A program made the position numbers and the translations under genes. Under the pieces are notes generated by a model. The model was not told where the DNA came from. It saw only the letters and a program-made list of their open reading frames with translations, and did no database searches. Positions 31,682 to 42,902 of a stretch of DNA of 64,000 nucleotides are shown piece by piece. Origin of the DNA: Cyanodermella asteris (lineage: Eukaryota > Ascomycota > Lecanoromycetes > Ostropales > Stictidaceae); contig UYJD01000006.1 in NCBI GenBank assembly GCA_900618795.1, positions 321,550 through 385,549 on the forward strand, given 5' to 3'. Within the stretch, counting starts at the first letter, position 1. Every line of letters starts with the position of its first letter.

Positions 31682-32421
31682 GATGATGGAAGGAGAAATC
31701 GAGGGGTGACAGATAGGAGGTCTGCGGGAGATAGGATAATGCTTGCAGGTTCTGACTGTAAGGAAGTCATCGTTAACTAGAGCAACAGCCACTGTGCTTT
31801 TAACACAAAGCCTCATAGCCCGATGAGCATCGGATGCGAAGATGGGTGACGTCAAAGCTCGCCAACCCACAATTAAGGCCGGCGGAGGAGGTGAATAAAT
31901 CCATAAACACCGCGTGTGAGACTACGTCGCTCAGACTTGCCTACCTTATCTCTGTTAGGCATTTTCGCGAAGTACTTCATTATCCAAGAAGAATATCTGG
32001 ACCTATGCATTGGTACCTGTCGAGCTTGAAGAGCTCACGAGCAGAGGTTGATGGAGTTCATTTCGACCCTGGGCTACGTAATCAGAAGCTCAATGATGCT
32101 TGATCCTGACCTGGCCGCTAAGCGAGGTGGCCCTTCAACCTCGACGACGACGCATCAAGGTCCGACCTTGCCTTCTCGGTGCGGAACCTACCTTCATTCC
32201 ACATGGTGTAATGTTACATGTTGCTGGTGTCCAACCAATAACCTTCAGACATGCGTTCGACACGTGCTGGACAGAAGCTAGACAATCATTTCAGCAATGA
32301 GCACCAACCGAGGATGGTGATGCCTCTGTACATGGCCGCGGCGCGATGCTGGCCGAATCGAATACCTGTCAACGAGCGACCAAGGTTGCTCAGGTTGCAA
32401 AAAGGCGAAGTGAATTGTCAC
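31682..32421. other. Region between the AKR and the assembly gap
   Basis: About 740 nt without a convincing gene; it includes the upstream region of the AKR. Confidence 0.4.
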
Positions 32422-33256
32422 NNNNNNNNNNNNNNNNNNNNNNNNNNNNNNNNNNNNNNNNNNNNNNNNNNNNNNNNNNNNNNNNNNNNNNNNNNNNNNN
32501 NNNNNNNNNNNNNNNNNNNNNNNNNNNNNNNNNNNNNNNNNNNNNNNNNNNNNNNNNNNNNNNNNNNNNNNNNNNNNNNNNNNNNNNNNNNNNNNNNNNN
32601 NNNNNNNNNNNNNNNNNNNNNNNNNNNNNNNNNNNNNNNNNNNNNNNNNNNNNNNNNNNNNNNNNNNNNNNNNNNNNNNNNNNNNNNNNNNNNNNNNNNN
32701 NNNNNNNNNNNNNNNNNNNNNNNNNNNNNNNNNNNNNNNNNNNNNNNNNNNNNNNNNNNNNNNNNNNNNNNNNNNNNNNNNNNNNNNNNNNNNNNNNNNN
32801 NNNNNNNNNNNNNNNNNNNNNNNNNNNNNNNNNNNNNNNNNNNNNNNNNNNNNNNNNNNNNNNNNNNNNNNNNNNNNNNNNNNNNNNNNNNNNNNNNNNN
32901 NNNNNNNNNNNNNNNNNNNNNNNNNNNNNNNNNNNNNNNNNNNNNNNNNNNNNNNNNNNNNNNNNNNNNNNNNNNNNNNNNNNNNNNNNNNNNNNNNNNN
33001 NNNNNNNNNNNNNNNNNNNNNNNNNNNNNNNNNNNNNNNNNNNNNNNNNNNNNNNNNNNNNNNNNNNNNNNNNNNNNNNNNNNNNNNNNNNNNNNNNNNN
33101 NNNNNNNNNNNNNNNNNNNNNNNNNNNNNNNNNNNNNNNNNNNNNNNNNNNNNNNNNNNNNNNNNNNNNNNNNNNNNNNNNNNNNNNNNNNNNNNNNNNN
33201 NNNNNNNNNNNNNNNNNNNNNNNNNNNNNNNNNNNNNNNNNNNNNNNNNNNNNNNN
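32422..33256. other. Assembly gap, 835 N
   Basis: Unknown bases. Open frames that span the gap are artefacts of the N run. Confidence 0.99.
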
Positions 33257-33324
33257 GAGAGTGAGGAGAGTTAGGAGAGTTGGCTCTCCTGACTCTCTTA
33301 ACTCTCTTCGGAGTCGGACTCCGA
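33257..33324. repeat. Purine/pyrimidine repeat with hairpins at the gap edge
   Basis: The DNA just right of the gap is a GAGAGT-type repeat that folds back. The arm 33266-33279 pairs with 33284-33297 across a TTGG loop with one mismatch. A perfect 17-bp palindrome, TCGGAGTCGGACTCCGA, follows at 33308-33324. Such structure may have caused the gap. Confidence 0.75.
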
Positions 33325-33995
33325 CAGGTACGTCCCCGACGTTCCTCGTGCTAGTTGATTGGCCACCATGCGTCCCAGACGCATGGGCTCCCTCATGTCC
33401 GTGACATCGGATCTGAGACAATTACCGTACATTTCTTCTCAGGCTTGTGAGGCCGAAGCTCTGGTCATGACTTCACAGCAACCCGTGCAAGGATCAGAGT
33501 CTGCTAGTCAAGCCTTTTCGGCCAACAGATCAGCACTATACTCCTAGCCCTGTGCCGCTGTGAGGATCTGGCCCATCTCATCGGAGAGAGACCATGACCC
33601 CAGCCATTGCTGGCACCGCGCCAACTGATGCAGAATCCAAGACGAATCTCCGTAATCCAATTCGGTCCCGACCAAAATCGCTCCAAGGCTGGCAAGACCA
33701 GAAGCATAGCTGTGCAAGGAATTCTTTCAATGATTCGCAACCGGAAAAACTCATGTGTGACCATCGACATTAGATAGCCAACGCATGCAGAGTAGCAGTC
33801 CATCGGAATAGCATCACAACCCTTGCTCACAGCGCGCTTTAGCCTGGCGGTTGAGCTTGCATGATCTTACGTCAAACTTGTCATACGGTCTCGTCTTGTC
33901 CATCCATGTGCAATTTCATGCGTCTATATGCAGGAGCGCTACATCGAAACAACGTTAACAAAGGACAAGAACCACCCTTCCAGTAGCCGACCCGC
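33325..33995. other. Region downstream of the 35522 gene
   Basis: About 670 nt. A 108-codon minus-strand frame (33504-33830) is open but shows no family. Nothing else seen. Confidence 0.35.
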
Positions 33996-35522
33996 TCAAG
34001 CGATCCTCATGATCTCTTTCATCCGCATTGAAATCTGGCCTCTCTGATTCTCCGCCTCCGCAAGCTTCTGCTTCAACTCGGCAATCCACTTCGTCACCGC
34101 GTCCAGCTCTCTCTGTACATCCTCCGTCAGCTCGAATTCCATCCGAACCTCTTCCTGCTTCTTCCTCAGATCATTTCTTCTCCGTTCGAGTAACACTTCA
34201 GGATCGTCTGTGTGGAGTTCTTCGTTAAGCTCCGTCGCGGACGCCTCGTTTACGCCGATGATACGCTTGGGACTACTATCGTTACTGCTGCTGCCCTCGC
34301 GTGCCGTGAGGTCGATGGCAGTGGTAACGCGGTGTTGAAGGGTGACGGCTGCGGATTTACTTGAGGAAGAGCCGGGCAAAAGCAGTTTATTGGGAGACTT
34401 CTTTGGGGATTTGAGGATACCTTTCGGGGCTGGTGTGGATTTGGCCGACAGCTTTGTTGTTGTCTTTGCGGTCTTTGATGTCTTTGATGGGGTTTCAGCC
34501 TGCTTGGATGGGCTCGGGCTTTGTTTCATACTGTCCTCGACCCCTAGGCAAGTGTAGAGGTCGTTAATGTCCTTGAGTAAGTCGGTCCCGCCGTAAATGT
34601 CTTTAAGTAAATCGGCGTTGTCTTCGACAAAGTCCATCATGTCCGATCTCTCCGCACTTGTGGGATTTGCACTGTTTTCTATGGCTTTCTCCTTTCCTTT
34701 AGGACTAGAAGACGATTCCGTACGGTTTGGACTGGGCGAGGGATGCACTCCGGAGACTGTTATCCCTGGCAGCTTGTCTTTCTCAGCCACACCGACCTGT
34801 GCTCGCGTCAACTCCGCCAGAGTGTCATTCTTGGTGGCGTATTCTTGTTTCTTCGTTCCGGCTTTCTCTGGCTCCTCGCTCGACGTCCTTGCCGTGGGCG
34901 CCCAAACTCTTGCTTCCGCAGTCCAGCCACTCCAAATGTTCAGCAATTTCTCAATCCTCATCTTGAAGTGAAATCCCGTGTCTCCTGGAATGTTCTCCAG
35001 CGCCAAAATCTCTTTTAGTGTCTTTTCCACCATTGAATCTTCAAGCAGGCCGTTAGGAATCAGCGGCTCACGCTCGAGCTTGCCCAGCGTATCGTTTGCA
35101 GAGCGGAGTGTATTGTGGCTGATGAACTTGTCACCGGAGAGGAAGATTGCTCGGAGCTTTGATTGCGCATTGTAAGGGAGCTCCTCGTCAATTTGAGAGT
35201 TTGTGAATCGAAGCGCGGGCTTGGACGGTGTCGACAGGGACGGTTTCGGAGCGTTGATTGGTGTGAAGCTGGTGGAGAGTGTGGAAGAAGGGGCCGGATT
35301 GCTTGATGCTTGACTCGTCTTCGGCGGTTTTTCTGGTATTCTTGGGTTGCCCTGGGTATCTTTCTGCCGCTTTGGAGAAGGTCCCTCCGTTTCTCCGCCC
35401 ACCTCCGAAGCGGTAGATCTTATGTCGCCTTGTTCTGTCGGATCGTCCTCGACTGTCGGAGGATAGTATGTCTGTCCGGCCCTCGCTCTCTTCTGCGCAC
35501 GGTCAGGCTGAGCTCTGTACAT
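33996..35522 (-). CDS. Hypothetical disordered protein with a C-terminal coiled coil
   Basis: The chosen start (MYRAQPDRAQKRARAGQTYY, 35522) gives 508 residues in one exon. The frame is open for another 132 codons upstream, but that part reads like untranslated DNA. Residues 1-90 are charged and disordered with nuclear-type basic patches. A folded-looking part spans about 100-210 (LPYNAQSKLRAIFLSGDKFI, then FKMRIEKLLNIWSGW). A Ser/Lys/Pro-rich stretch follows (SPKKSPNKLLLPGSSSSKS). The last 75 residues form a strong coiled coil (ERRRNDLRKKQEEVRMEFEL, then WIAELKQKLAEAENQ). I do not recognise it. A chromatin or transcription role is possible but is only inference from composition. Confidence 0.75.
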   Translation of the reverse strand: MYRAQPDRAQKRARAGQTYYPPTVEDDPTEQGDIRSTASEVGGETEGPSPKRQKDTQGNPRIPEKPPKTSQASSNPAPSSTLSTSFTPINAPKPSLSTPSKPALRFTNSQIDEELPYNAQSKLRAIFLSGDKFISHNTLRSANDTLGKLEREPLIPNGLLEDSMVEKTLKEILALENIPGDTGFHFKMRIEKLLNIWSGWTAEARVWAPTARTSSEEPEKAGTKKQEYATKNDTLAELTRAQVGVAEKDKLPGITVSGVHPSPSPNRTESSSSPKGKEKAIENSANPTSAERSDMMDFVEDNADLLKDIYGGTDLLKDINDLYTCLGVEDSMKQSPSPSKQAETPSKTSKTAKTTTKLSAKSTPAPKGILKSPKKSPNKLLLPGSSSSKSAAVTLQHRVTTAIDLTAREGSSSNDSSPKRIIGVNEASATELNEELHTDDPEVLLERRRNDLRKKQEEVRMEFELTEDVQRELDAVTKWIAELKQKLAEAENQRGQISMRMKEIMRIA

Positions 35523-37053
35523 TTCCGACTGTTCTTCTTCTCCTCGCGATGCACAGATGAGCGATGAAAGGCTCGAAGTGGCAATACACTCCTTAGCAAC
35601 TGGATGTATGTTGGAATCACGGGCGACCAAGTGTTTTTTGCACCGAGATAGGTGGTGACAGCGAGCTTTCTGAGCTGGTCGCTCACGTTTGAGGAGGAGG
35701 CAAGCGCCTACCGATTTCTTTTTGGACAACTTCGGGAAAGCGGTCTGAACAATTTTACCGGAGTCCGTGTACAAATCGCGAATGTAGACTGCCATCAACA
35801 GGGAAGAGTCAGCCTCTTCGACTGAACTCGATGACGACTGTGATTGGAGGAATGCAGTAGAATACTCAAGTGGATGGGCTCTGGTGTAACGACGGATTTC
35901 AACGTCGCGCGTCAGCATGGCCGTTCATATACTGAAGACCGACGCATCCGAAATATTCTGCATGAGCTGAATTAAGATGCACGCGAGAAAGCCCGGCGGC
36001 TCGCACAGCCCGGCGGCTCGCTGGCTGGATGCTCAACCGGGACAACGAGATCGAATGAAAGTACGGGAGAGCCTTCTGCGTGCGGCTGCGCCTCTCGACT
36101 TGCCGACTGTTCCTCGAGAGCACTTAGTTTCTATACGGGAGCCTATTATCAACGATGGAACAGCATTCCGAGTCTGCTTCGTAGCGTGAAACGCCTAACC
36201 AGCGTAGAATGGGTGTGTGAAGCAGGACGAACAAGCCCTCTACGCCGTCACAAGACTTTGAACCATGCGACTGACGCGTTGCTGGGCGCAGAAAGGAACA
36301 GCCTGGTCTTATCGATAGGACATACACAGCTAAGCATGGCAAGGAGGCGTGGCTAGAGTCGCCACATGAAGTTGAAACGCCCGCTACAGAATCAGAGAGG
36401 AGTGGGCCGACGTTATCAATAGGACAGAGGTCGCCTCACAAGCGGAGCGAACGCAATGAAACATGGCATTCGCGGTAGCACGGAATAGGTGAGCAATTCT
36501 CGAAACGAGGCCTCACTCCTCGAGTTCCCATCGAGCTGTGAAGTCAGGTAGCGTGGCCCGGACCATAGTTCAGCAATCCTGCTCTAGCCCAGAATAGCAA
36601 GGGCCGAATATTCGAATCCATCAAAGCAAGCAAGGCAGTACTAAGAATATACAGTGAACACAAACTGATGGACGAGAGGAGAGCTAGCAGATCTGCCATG
36701 CCTCAAGGCATGGATACGCTAATGCCAAGTGACATGTTCCTGGTGTTAAGGTGTGGGTGCCCACTGGCACACAACGGTTGCATCCGAAGCGCCGCGCGTT
36801 AGCAAGCGCCAGGAGTACAGACGCCGACGCTTGGCGGAGCAGCAAGTCAATTCTGCACGAACTTCTCACAATTGCAGTGTGTTCGTCAATGCTACGGTGT
36901 GTTCGAGGAGAGTTCTGTTTGCACTCATACAGTGCGTTGATGAAACGACTCATGGTCGAGTTCCTGTGCACACACGTTGCACTTCGGCTACGTCAAGCTA
37001 TCAATCCTCCCAATTCGATCATTATATTCTCCCATGTCTCATGGCGAACAGCC
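35523..37053. other. Intergenic, about 1.5 kb
   Basis: Upstream DNA of the 35522 gene and 3' flank of the SPX-GDPD gene. Overlapping frames of 60-190 codons on both strands show no domain. A short direct duplication (GCCCGGCGGCTCGC) occurs near 35992 and 36008. No RNA gene recognised. Confidence 0.4.
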
Positions 37054-40000
37054 TCACGCAACCGGCTCCATTGCCGGCGTACTGCTGGGAGTCGGGTTCG
37101 GTGTCGGATTCTGCGATGTAGTCTGCTTCGTCAATCTCGCCTTCTTAATCGTCAGCAAATCATCCGTGATGACCGCATCGATGCCTTCATCCTCTTGCAA
37201 CTGCACCAAGTTTGCGTCATTGTTCTGCGTGCCGTAGCTGATGCACATCAGACCATTTTCCTTCACCAAGCTAATCAGCCTTGGACACAGGACGAAGGGC
37301 TGTGCTTGCGACACAATTCCCAATAAGTCCCAGCGACTCGCGAAGCGGATAGCTTCTTGTAGACTCGATGCTCGAATGTCGCCCACAGGCGAGGCCCCGG
37401 CGTCAGTGAGGAAAAGAACGGGAATCGACGGCTGCTTGAACGCGAGCATGAGACAAATGTCAGGATTGAAGGACGAGAAGATCACGTCTCGTCCTTGGCC
37501 GAGATCATAGACCATCTTCAAAACAGTGTCGACGAACGTGTTCATGTCGATGGCATAATGGTCCATTTCGTGTTCTTCCGACTCGAACAGCATGGGGTAT
37601 TTCATCTCGATGTTGAACGAGAGCTCCAACGGCAACGTTCGGAACATTTTCTCAAGCGTGGTAAATGGCTGCTGGATGAACTTGCCACGCGAGTTGGCTT
37701 TGAAACCCTTTGATTTGAAGTCTCGAGTGTGCTTCATGCGCTCGTCTCTGGACGCATTATAAGGTTCTGTGAGATCCATGTTGCTGAGAGAATATGCACG
37801 GCCACGCAAAGATGCGGCAGAGGGTTGCTCCGACTTGTCGATGTCGCTGTTATTTGATGAGAGAGGAGGGGATGGCGGCCTCTCAGGGTTGATGTGCAGG
37901 AACTGTTCCAGGGTGAGAGTATGTACGGGCGCATCGATGCCTGTCTCACTGACGAGGAAGTCGTGATAAATGATGGGCACATGGTCTTTGGTCAGCTGTA
38001 CATCGAACTCGACGTATGCAGCGCCCAGATTCGCAGCCGATATGAAAGACTGAATGGTGTTCTCGCCCAATTGCAAAGCTTTGCGTGAAGTCACATTTTT
38101 ACCCAGACCCCGATGACCTATCACCATGGCCTGAGTCGTCTTCTTCCAGAAGGTCGATCGCTCGTTGACCTTCATTTTGTCGTGCTTGAAGGGTGAGATG
38201 ACCAAGAAGTTGAAGTGCACAGTGCCTATGATTTTGAGGTTGTGGGCAGCATGAATCGGCACTGATACGTCTGCTTGCAACATCGTGCGTTTGGAGCCGA
38301 CTGTAGGCTTACAGCTCGACAGCATGGCAGAACCTCGACCAATGATGGACTCGGTCGACCCAGCGTAGGTCGGAACGACGTCGAAATGCAAGGTTGTCTG
38401 CAGCGGATCGTCCGTCATGTACGTGAATGGTTCGGTGGCGACATTATCCTGGACAGGGAGGTCGACTACCTCAGGTTCACCTTCAGCACCTTCAGCAGTG
38501 ACGACGATTGACAAAGCTGTGTCGAGCTGGGTACGATGGGCCTCTGCGACTGGGATCTGCTTCAGGCTGACAGCAGGCTCGACGTTGTGCAGATTCATAG
38601 AGCCCAAGCTGACGAGAATCATGGTCTTGTCAGTCAAATAACGGTGACCAAATGTTTTCACGGCTTCCGTCTTCACGACCGTACCGTTTGGAAGACCATT
38701 AGCAGGTCCGTTGCCATTTTGCAGGTTCTTGGGCTTCTTTGGCTTGATTCTCGGTTCAACGATGGCGGGGCCAAGACCATTAGTCGTTGGCGGGCCACGA
38801 TTCAGGTGCTGATTGAGCCTTCGGCCGATGACAAGGTGACCACGAAGCGCAGCATGCTCCTGTGCTGTCCAACCACTAGGATCGGGTGTCGCAGCCTCAG
38901 CACCAGCAGCCAGGAGCTGCTCGACGGCATCGACGTTGCCTTCTTTGCAGGCATAGAAGAGTGGTGTCCATTGGAAAACATTTTCTTGCAGTTCCAGATT
39001 GACCGGAGCTTGAGAACTGCCTTTCAAAAGAATGGCGAGGCATGCATTTTTCCTCATACGAACGGCCAGATGGACGGAAGTTTCACCTTCGTCATTCTGG
39101 TAGTTGACATTCGCACCGTAATCAAGTAGAAGCTGGATAATATCCGCGTAGTCGGCCTTGACCGCTTCTGCGAGACATTCACCAAATTTCTTTTCAAGCT
39201 GCCAATCCTTAATATACTCAGACTTCAACTCTGCGCCTCGCAGCGACTCAAGGAGAATTTTGGTAGACAAAGGATGTCCTCCAGCAACAGCCAAGTGGAT
39301 TGGTGATGTGTTTTCGGCATCGCGGAGCCAGGGGGCATGGATGCCAAGCTCCACCTCGTATTGATCCCACTGCTTCATTCGAGTGGTGATAATTTTGCAC
39401 ATGACTGAAAAGCCGTACTGAGCGGCGTAGTGAAGAGGTATTCGACCAAGGGCATCTCGAGCCATCAAAGATTTTCTCTGTGCTGGCTTCAGTGCATCAA
39501 GTAGTGCAGTGAGTAGCTTGAATGCTTTATCCTCCAGACCTGACAGGTTGGCATCGTCACTCTCCTTGAGCGGATAGCCGTTGAATACTGCAGGGGGAGC
39601 AGCTGGGGTGATGAATTGGCCATTGGACTTGGGGCCGGTGGTGCTCTCGCTCGCGGTCCTTTCAGCTTGTTGTTCACGATTTAACGAGACAACGAAGCGA
39701 TGAATACAGTTTCTCTGGTTCATATCTTCAGTGTCTTCCAAGCTGTCGACCATGTCGATTAGCAATCGCATGCATCCGGTCGCTCGTCGAACGAGAGCTC
39801 TGTTGAGCAACCCAAGACACAACCGCTGGAATGTGATGTCTGAAGAATGCTCGCCTGGTGCTTTCTTGAGAAGGTCGGATAAAGAGCTTGTATCATCTCG
39901 TCTGATTGCCGCGTCGATGTCATCGGCCAGGCCTTCGGGAAGGTTGAGCTTCGTGCGAGATGGCACTCTGCTGAGTGAAAATGGTGGACGGCCGGATTTC

Positions 40001-40606
40001 TCCTCGTCCGAGGTGACCTCACCCAGCTTGGAGAGCCAGTCATTCACGGTCGCTGTAAGGTCCAGCAAGGGTGCGTCCTTGGCAAATGGTCGCAAATCGA
40101 CTTTGGCCTCAATGTATGGCCGCTGAGTCTTGCCTTTGGGGAGGCCGAGCTTCTTGTCGAGCTTCTTGGTGATCTTGACGAAGCCGCGACGGTTAACCTC
40201 ACCATACCATTGGAGTTTACGGAAGTTGGCGCGAAGCTCCAGAAGGGCGCCGGTGAGATCTTCGGCCTCATCTCGATCAATGGCAGTGGGGTCTTCCTGG
40301 GACTTGCCATATTGGTCCTGAAGGAGCTTCAAGCGTCGCGAAGCATCGGCAAACTTCTTGTTGTAGAATGCATCGATGTCTTCGAGGTTGCGATCTAGAG
40401 CATAGAAAAAGGCTACGAGCTGTCAGCGCCAAAGCTCAGTCAGCCGCGTCATCGGCGATGTACTCACCAGCTGTGTCTGGCTGTACACCCTTGCTCTTGC
40501 TACGGTCGACGGCCGTCTTGATGAGCTTTTTCAAGCCCTTATAGTCAATGTACGCCGTGGCCCACTCGGGCACTTGGCTCTGGGGTAGATTCTGACCGAA
40601 CTTCAT
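37054..40606 (-). CDS. SPX-ankyrin-glycerophosphodiesterase protein (Pho81/NUC-2/Gde1 type)
   Basis: Two exons, 40606-40468 and 40412-37054, encode 1165 residues. The 55-nt intron starts GTGAGT and ends CGTAG and lies inside the SPX domain. SPX covers about 1-160, with MKFGQNLPQSQVPEWATAYI, FFYALDRNLEDID and the inositol-pyrophosphate-binding lysine motif KITKKLDKKLG. Ankyrin repeats span about 365-560 (GRIPLHYAAQYG, DEGETSVHLAVR). A C2-like region follows. The GDPD domain covers about 800-1140, with HRGLGKN, GENTIQSF, YVEFDVQLTKDHVPIIYHDF; the catalytic His, Glu, Asp and His are all present. N. crassa NUC-2 and yeast Pho81 inhibit the Pho85 kinase when phosphate is scarce, whereas Gde1 hydrolyses glycerophosphocholine (established knowledge). 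The architecture fits both; an orthology test is needed to choose. Confidence 0.92.
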
Positions 40607-42902
40607 GGCGATAGAGGATGGCCAGGTGGACCGGGTCGGGTCGGAGGAGATAAGAGAATGTAGGATCAAGTACGGGACGGCAAATGCGCTTCAAGGAACG
40701 ACTAGCAGGACGCTAGATAGCCAGGGCACGCGAGCAGGTGCTCAAAGAGGTTGCTTCAAACGCACGCTGAAGACGTGCAGCAGGGGCTCGTCGCGAGGAA
40801 CAACATCGAAGGTGTGCAGCAAGCTCGCCATGTCTCGTTGACCGATGTTCCTTCTCTTGAGCTAGAGTGTGAATCCGGGGGTGCCAGAAGGCGGTTCTCC
40901 GGTCGAGTATGGCCTGGGGGCGTCTTGGCTGGTCGGAATTTGCGGCTGCTGGCGGCGTGCTGACAGGTCTCAACGCTTCAAGGACGCCAGTAACGTTGAG
41001 CGCAGCTGGCACGCTGTGAAGGGCGAGGCCGACTCGGGGCAAGGAGGGCAGGAAGGGGTTGGTTGAAAGTTGTTGCGACTCATGAGCTTGAGATAAAGAG
41101 AGGCGACAGGCGTGCGTCGACGGCGCGCTCTGGTAGGTCGACGCCGGGCAAAGCAGGAGACGGCATAAGCAACCAAAGCGAAGTGTTCTGCGAGCGATAA
41201 ACCTCACACTCAATCAGTCGTCGACCACTGATCTATGTTCAGTGAGTGAGCCCAGGGTACAAAAATACGTCGCCTGGTTCCGGTCGCGCTCCACAGGCCG
41301 GCCATCTGCCATGCCGCTTCAGCCAGGGACCAAGCATGCTTCCTCGAGGGCCCAGTTGCATCCGCAATCGGACCATGCATTCAACGTGCTTTCAACGTGA
41401 GAGATATGCTGTCAGCTGTCACGCTGCCCTTTTCAGGCCGGATACTAGTAGTGGCGCGGCGGCGACAAAAAGGCTCGCGATTCTTCCCATGCAGGACGCC
41501 TCTGTGCAACGGCATGTCAGCGCTGTGCCACCCATCATCATCATGGCAGTTTGACTGATTCAGCACTTGCCAGGCCGCCTGTGACCGGTGCTCAAGGGTG
41601 TAGCTCCGTGCGACGCCCTTTCGGGGGAACCTCGTGCAAGCCAAGTCTACCACTCCTCGGAAGACCAGATCAAGATCCCGGAGGAGGGACGTCCTGTCAT
41701 CCCATACGTCGTGCTGCTAACTCGCAGACCGTCGCTTTGACGACGCCAGCGGTACATGCAGCACCCTTGTCGTCGTTGGTAGTGGGGCCTCGCCGAGAGG
41801 CGTGAGCAAGAGGCGGTGGGAGCACGGCAGCAGATCAGCATGAATTCGTGAAGGCGCTGAAGAGGGCAGTGAAGATGCGCTGGAAGTCATCTTTGCAAGC
41901 ACGCGCAGCAATTGGTCGAAGCTCACTGCATGGGATTTGGCTTTCTCGTGAGTCCTGTGACTGGGCAGCATTACTGCTGCTGCATCGCCAAGGCGGGTGG
42001 AGAGAAACTAACGATGCTATTCGCACCAGACGGGCGGGCCGACGAAACTCGTTGCGCAAGTACCTTCCAGCCTACCTCCATGCCCACCATAGCTACCTGG
42101 ATATGTATCCAAGCAGGTGATAGCAGGATATGAACCTCCTCAATGTAGCTTCAATGTCTCAATCCGTCTTTCCCCGTCCAGCTCTTCCTGACATCATTAC
42201 GGCGGCAGCATCCCCAACACTTGGAACGTTGGGAGACTTGCCACAGGCCTCATCCGCTGTCGTCAAAGCACAGAGTGCAGAATCAGTACAATTCGTAAAA
42301 TAGTCAAATCATCGTGGATTCACGGATATGCGCTCGACAAGCAGCGCCTTCCTTCATCTTAGCCGGTAAATTTTTCGGCCGGAATAAAAGAAAAAACACA
42401 TGAAGTGGAGATTGGTGACGAAAAATACATCAAGGCCATAAACTCAACCACCGTTCGTCCTCGAGATGTCAAGTTGACATGCCAGGTTCAGTACCCTTGT
42501 CAACTCGTAATATTCAAGTCACCCTTTCCCGGACTCCATCCGTCTCCTGACCGTCCGCGTTAGGTCGTTCAGTTGTTCGCTGGAATCTTTGAAGCGTTCA
42601 GGGATGTCGGCAAGGAAACCTTGCAGCATTGCCACAGTCCTGCAGCATGATATTCAAGGTTCGAAGGATATGATTCGTTCTACAGATTAAAATACAGACA
42701 TGTCATCCTCCTGCGCCCTCACCAGCACTACGCGCTGGCATATCGAGTGTCAAGCACAGCTGATGGCTCTCGAGGATGAAACTTGGCAGAAGTAGGAACA
42801 CTCTCGGAAGAACAGCAGCGCACGAGGAACAGAAAACAGCGAGTCAGATTTCCAATCGAACAGACCGTACCGGTCGATTTGAGCCTCATCGGTGGTCGAG
42901 AC
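40607..42902. other. Intergenic, about 2.3 kb
   Basis: Upstream DNA of the SPX-GDPD gene and the 3' flank of the kinase gene. The 500 nt next to the SPX gene start are C/T-rich on the minus strand and probably hold its promoter and leader. A hairpin (GCCGGTAAATTTTTCGGCCGG) lies near 42362-42382 downstream of the kinase. No gene supported. Confidence 0.45.

Noticed and set aside
32251-33421. Open frames of about 340 codons across the gap
   Set aside because: They consist of N and have no evidence of coding.
38536-39129. 197-codon plus-strand frame
   Set aside because: It lies opposite the ankyrin part of the SPX-GDPD gene and is a shadow.
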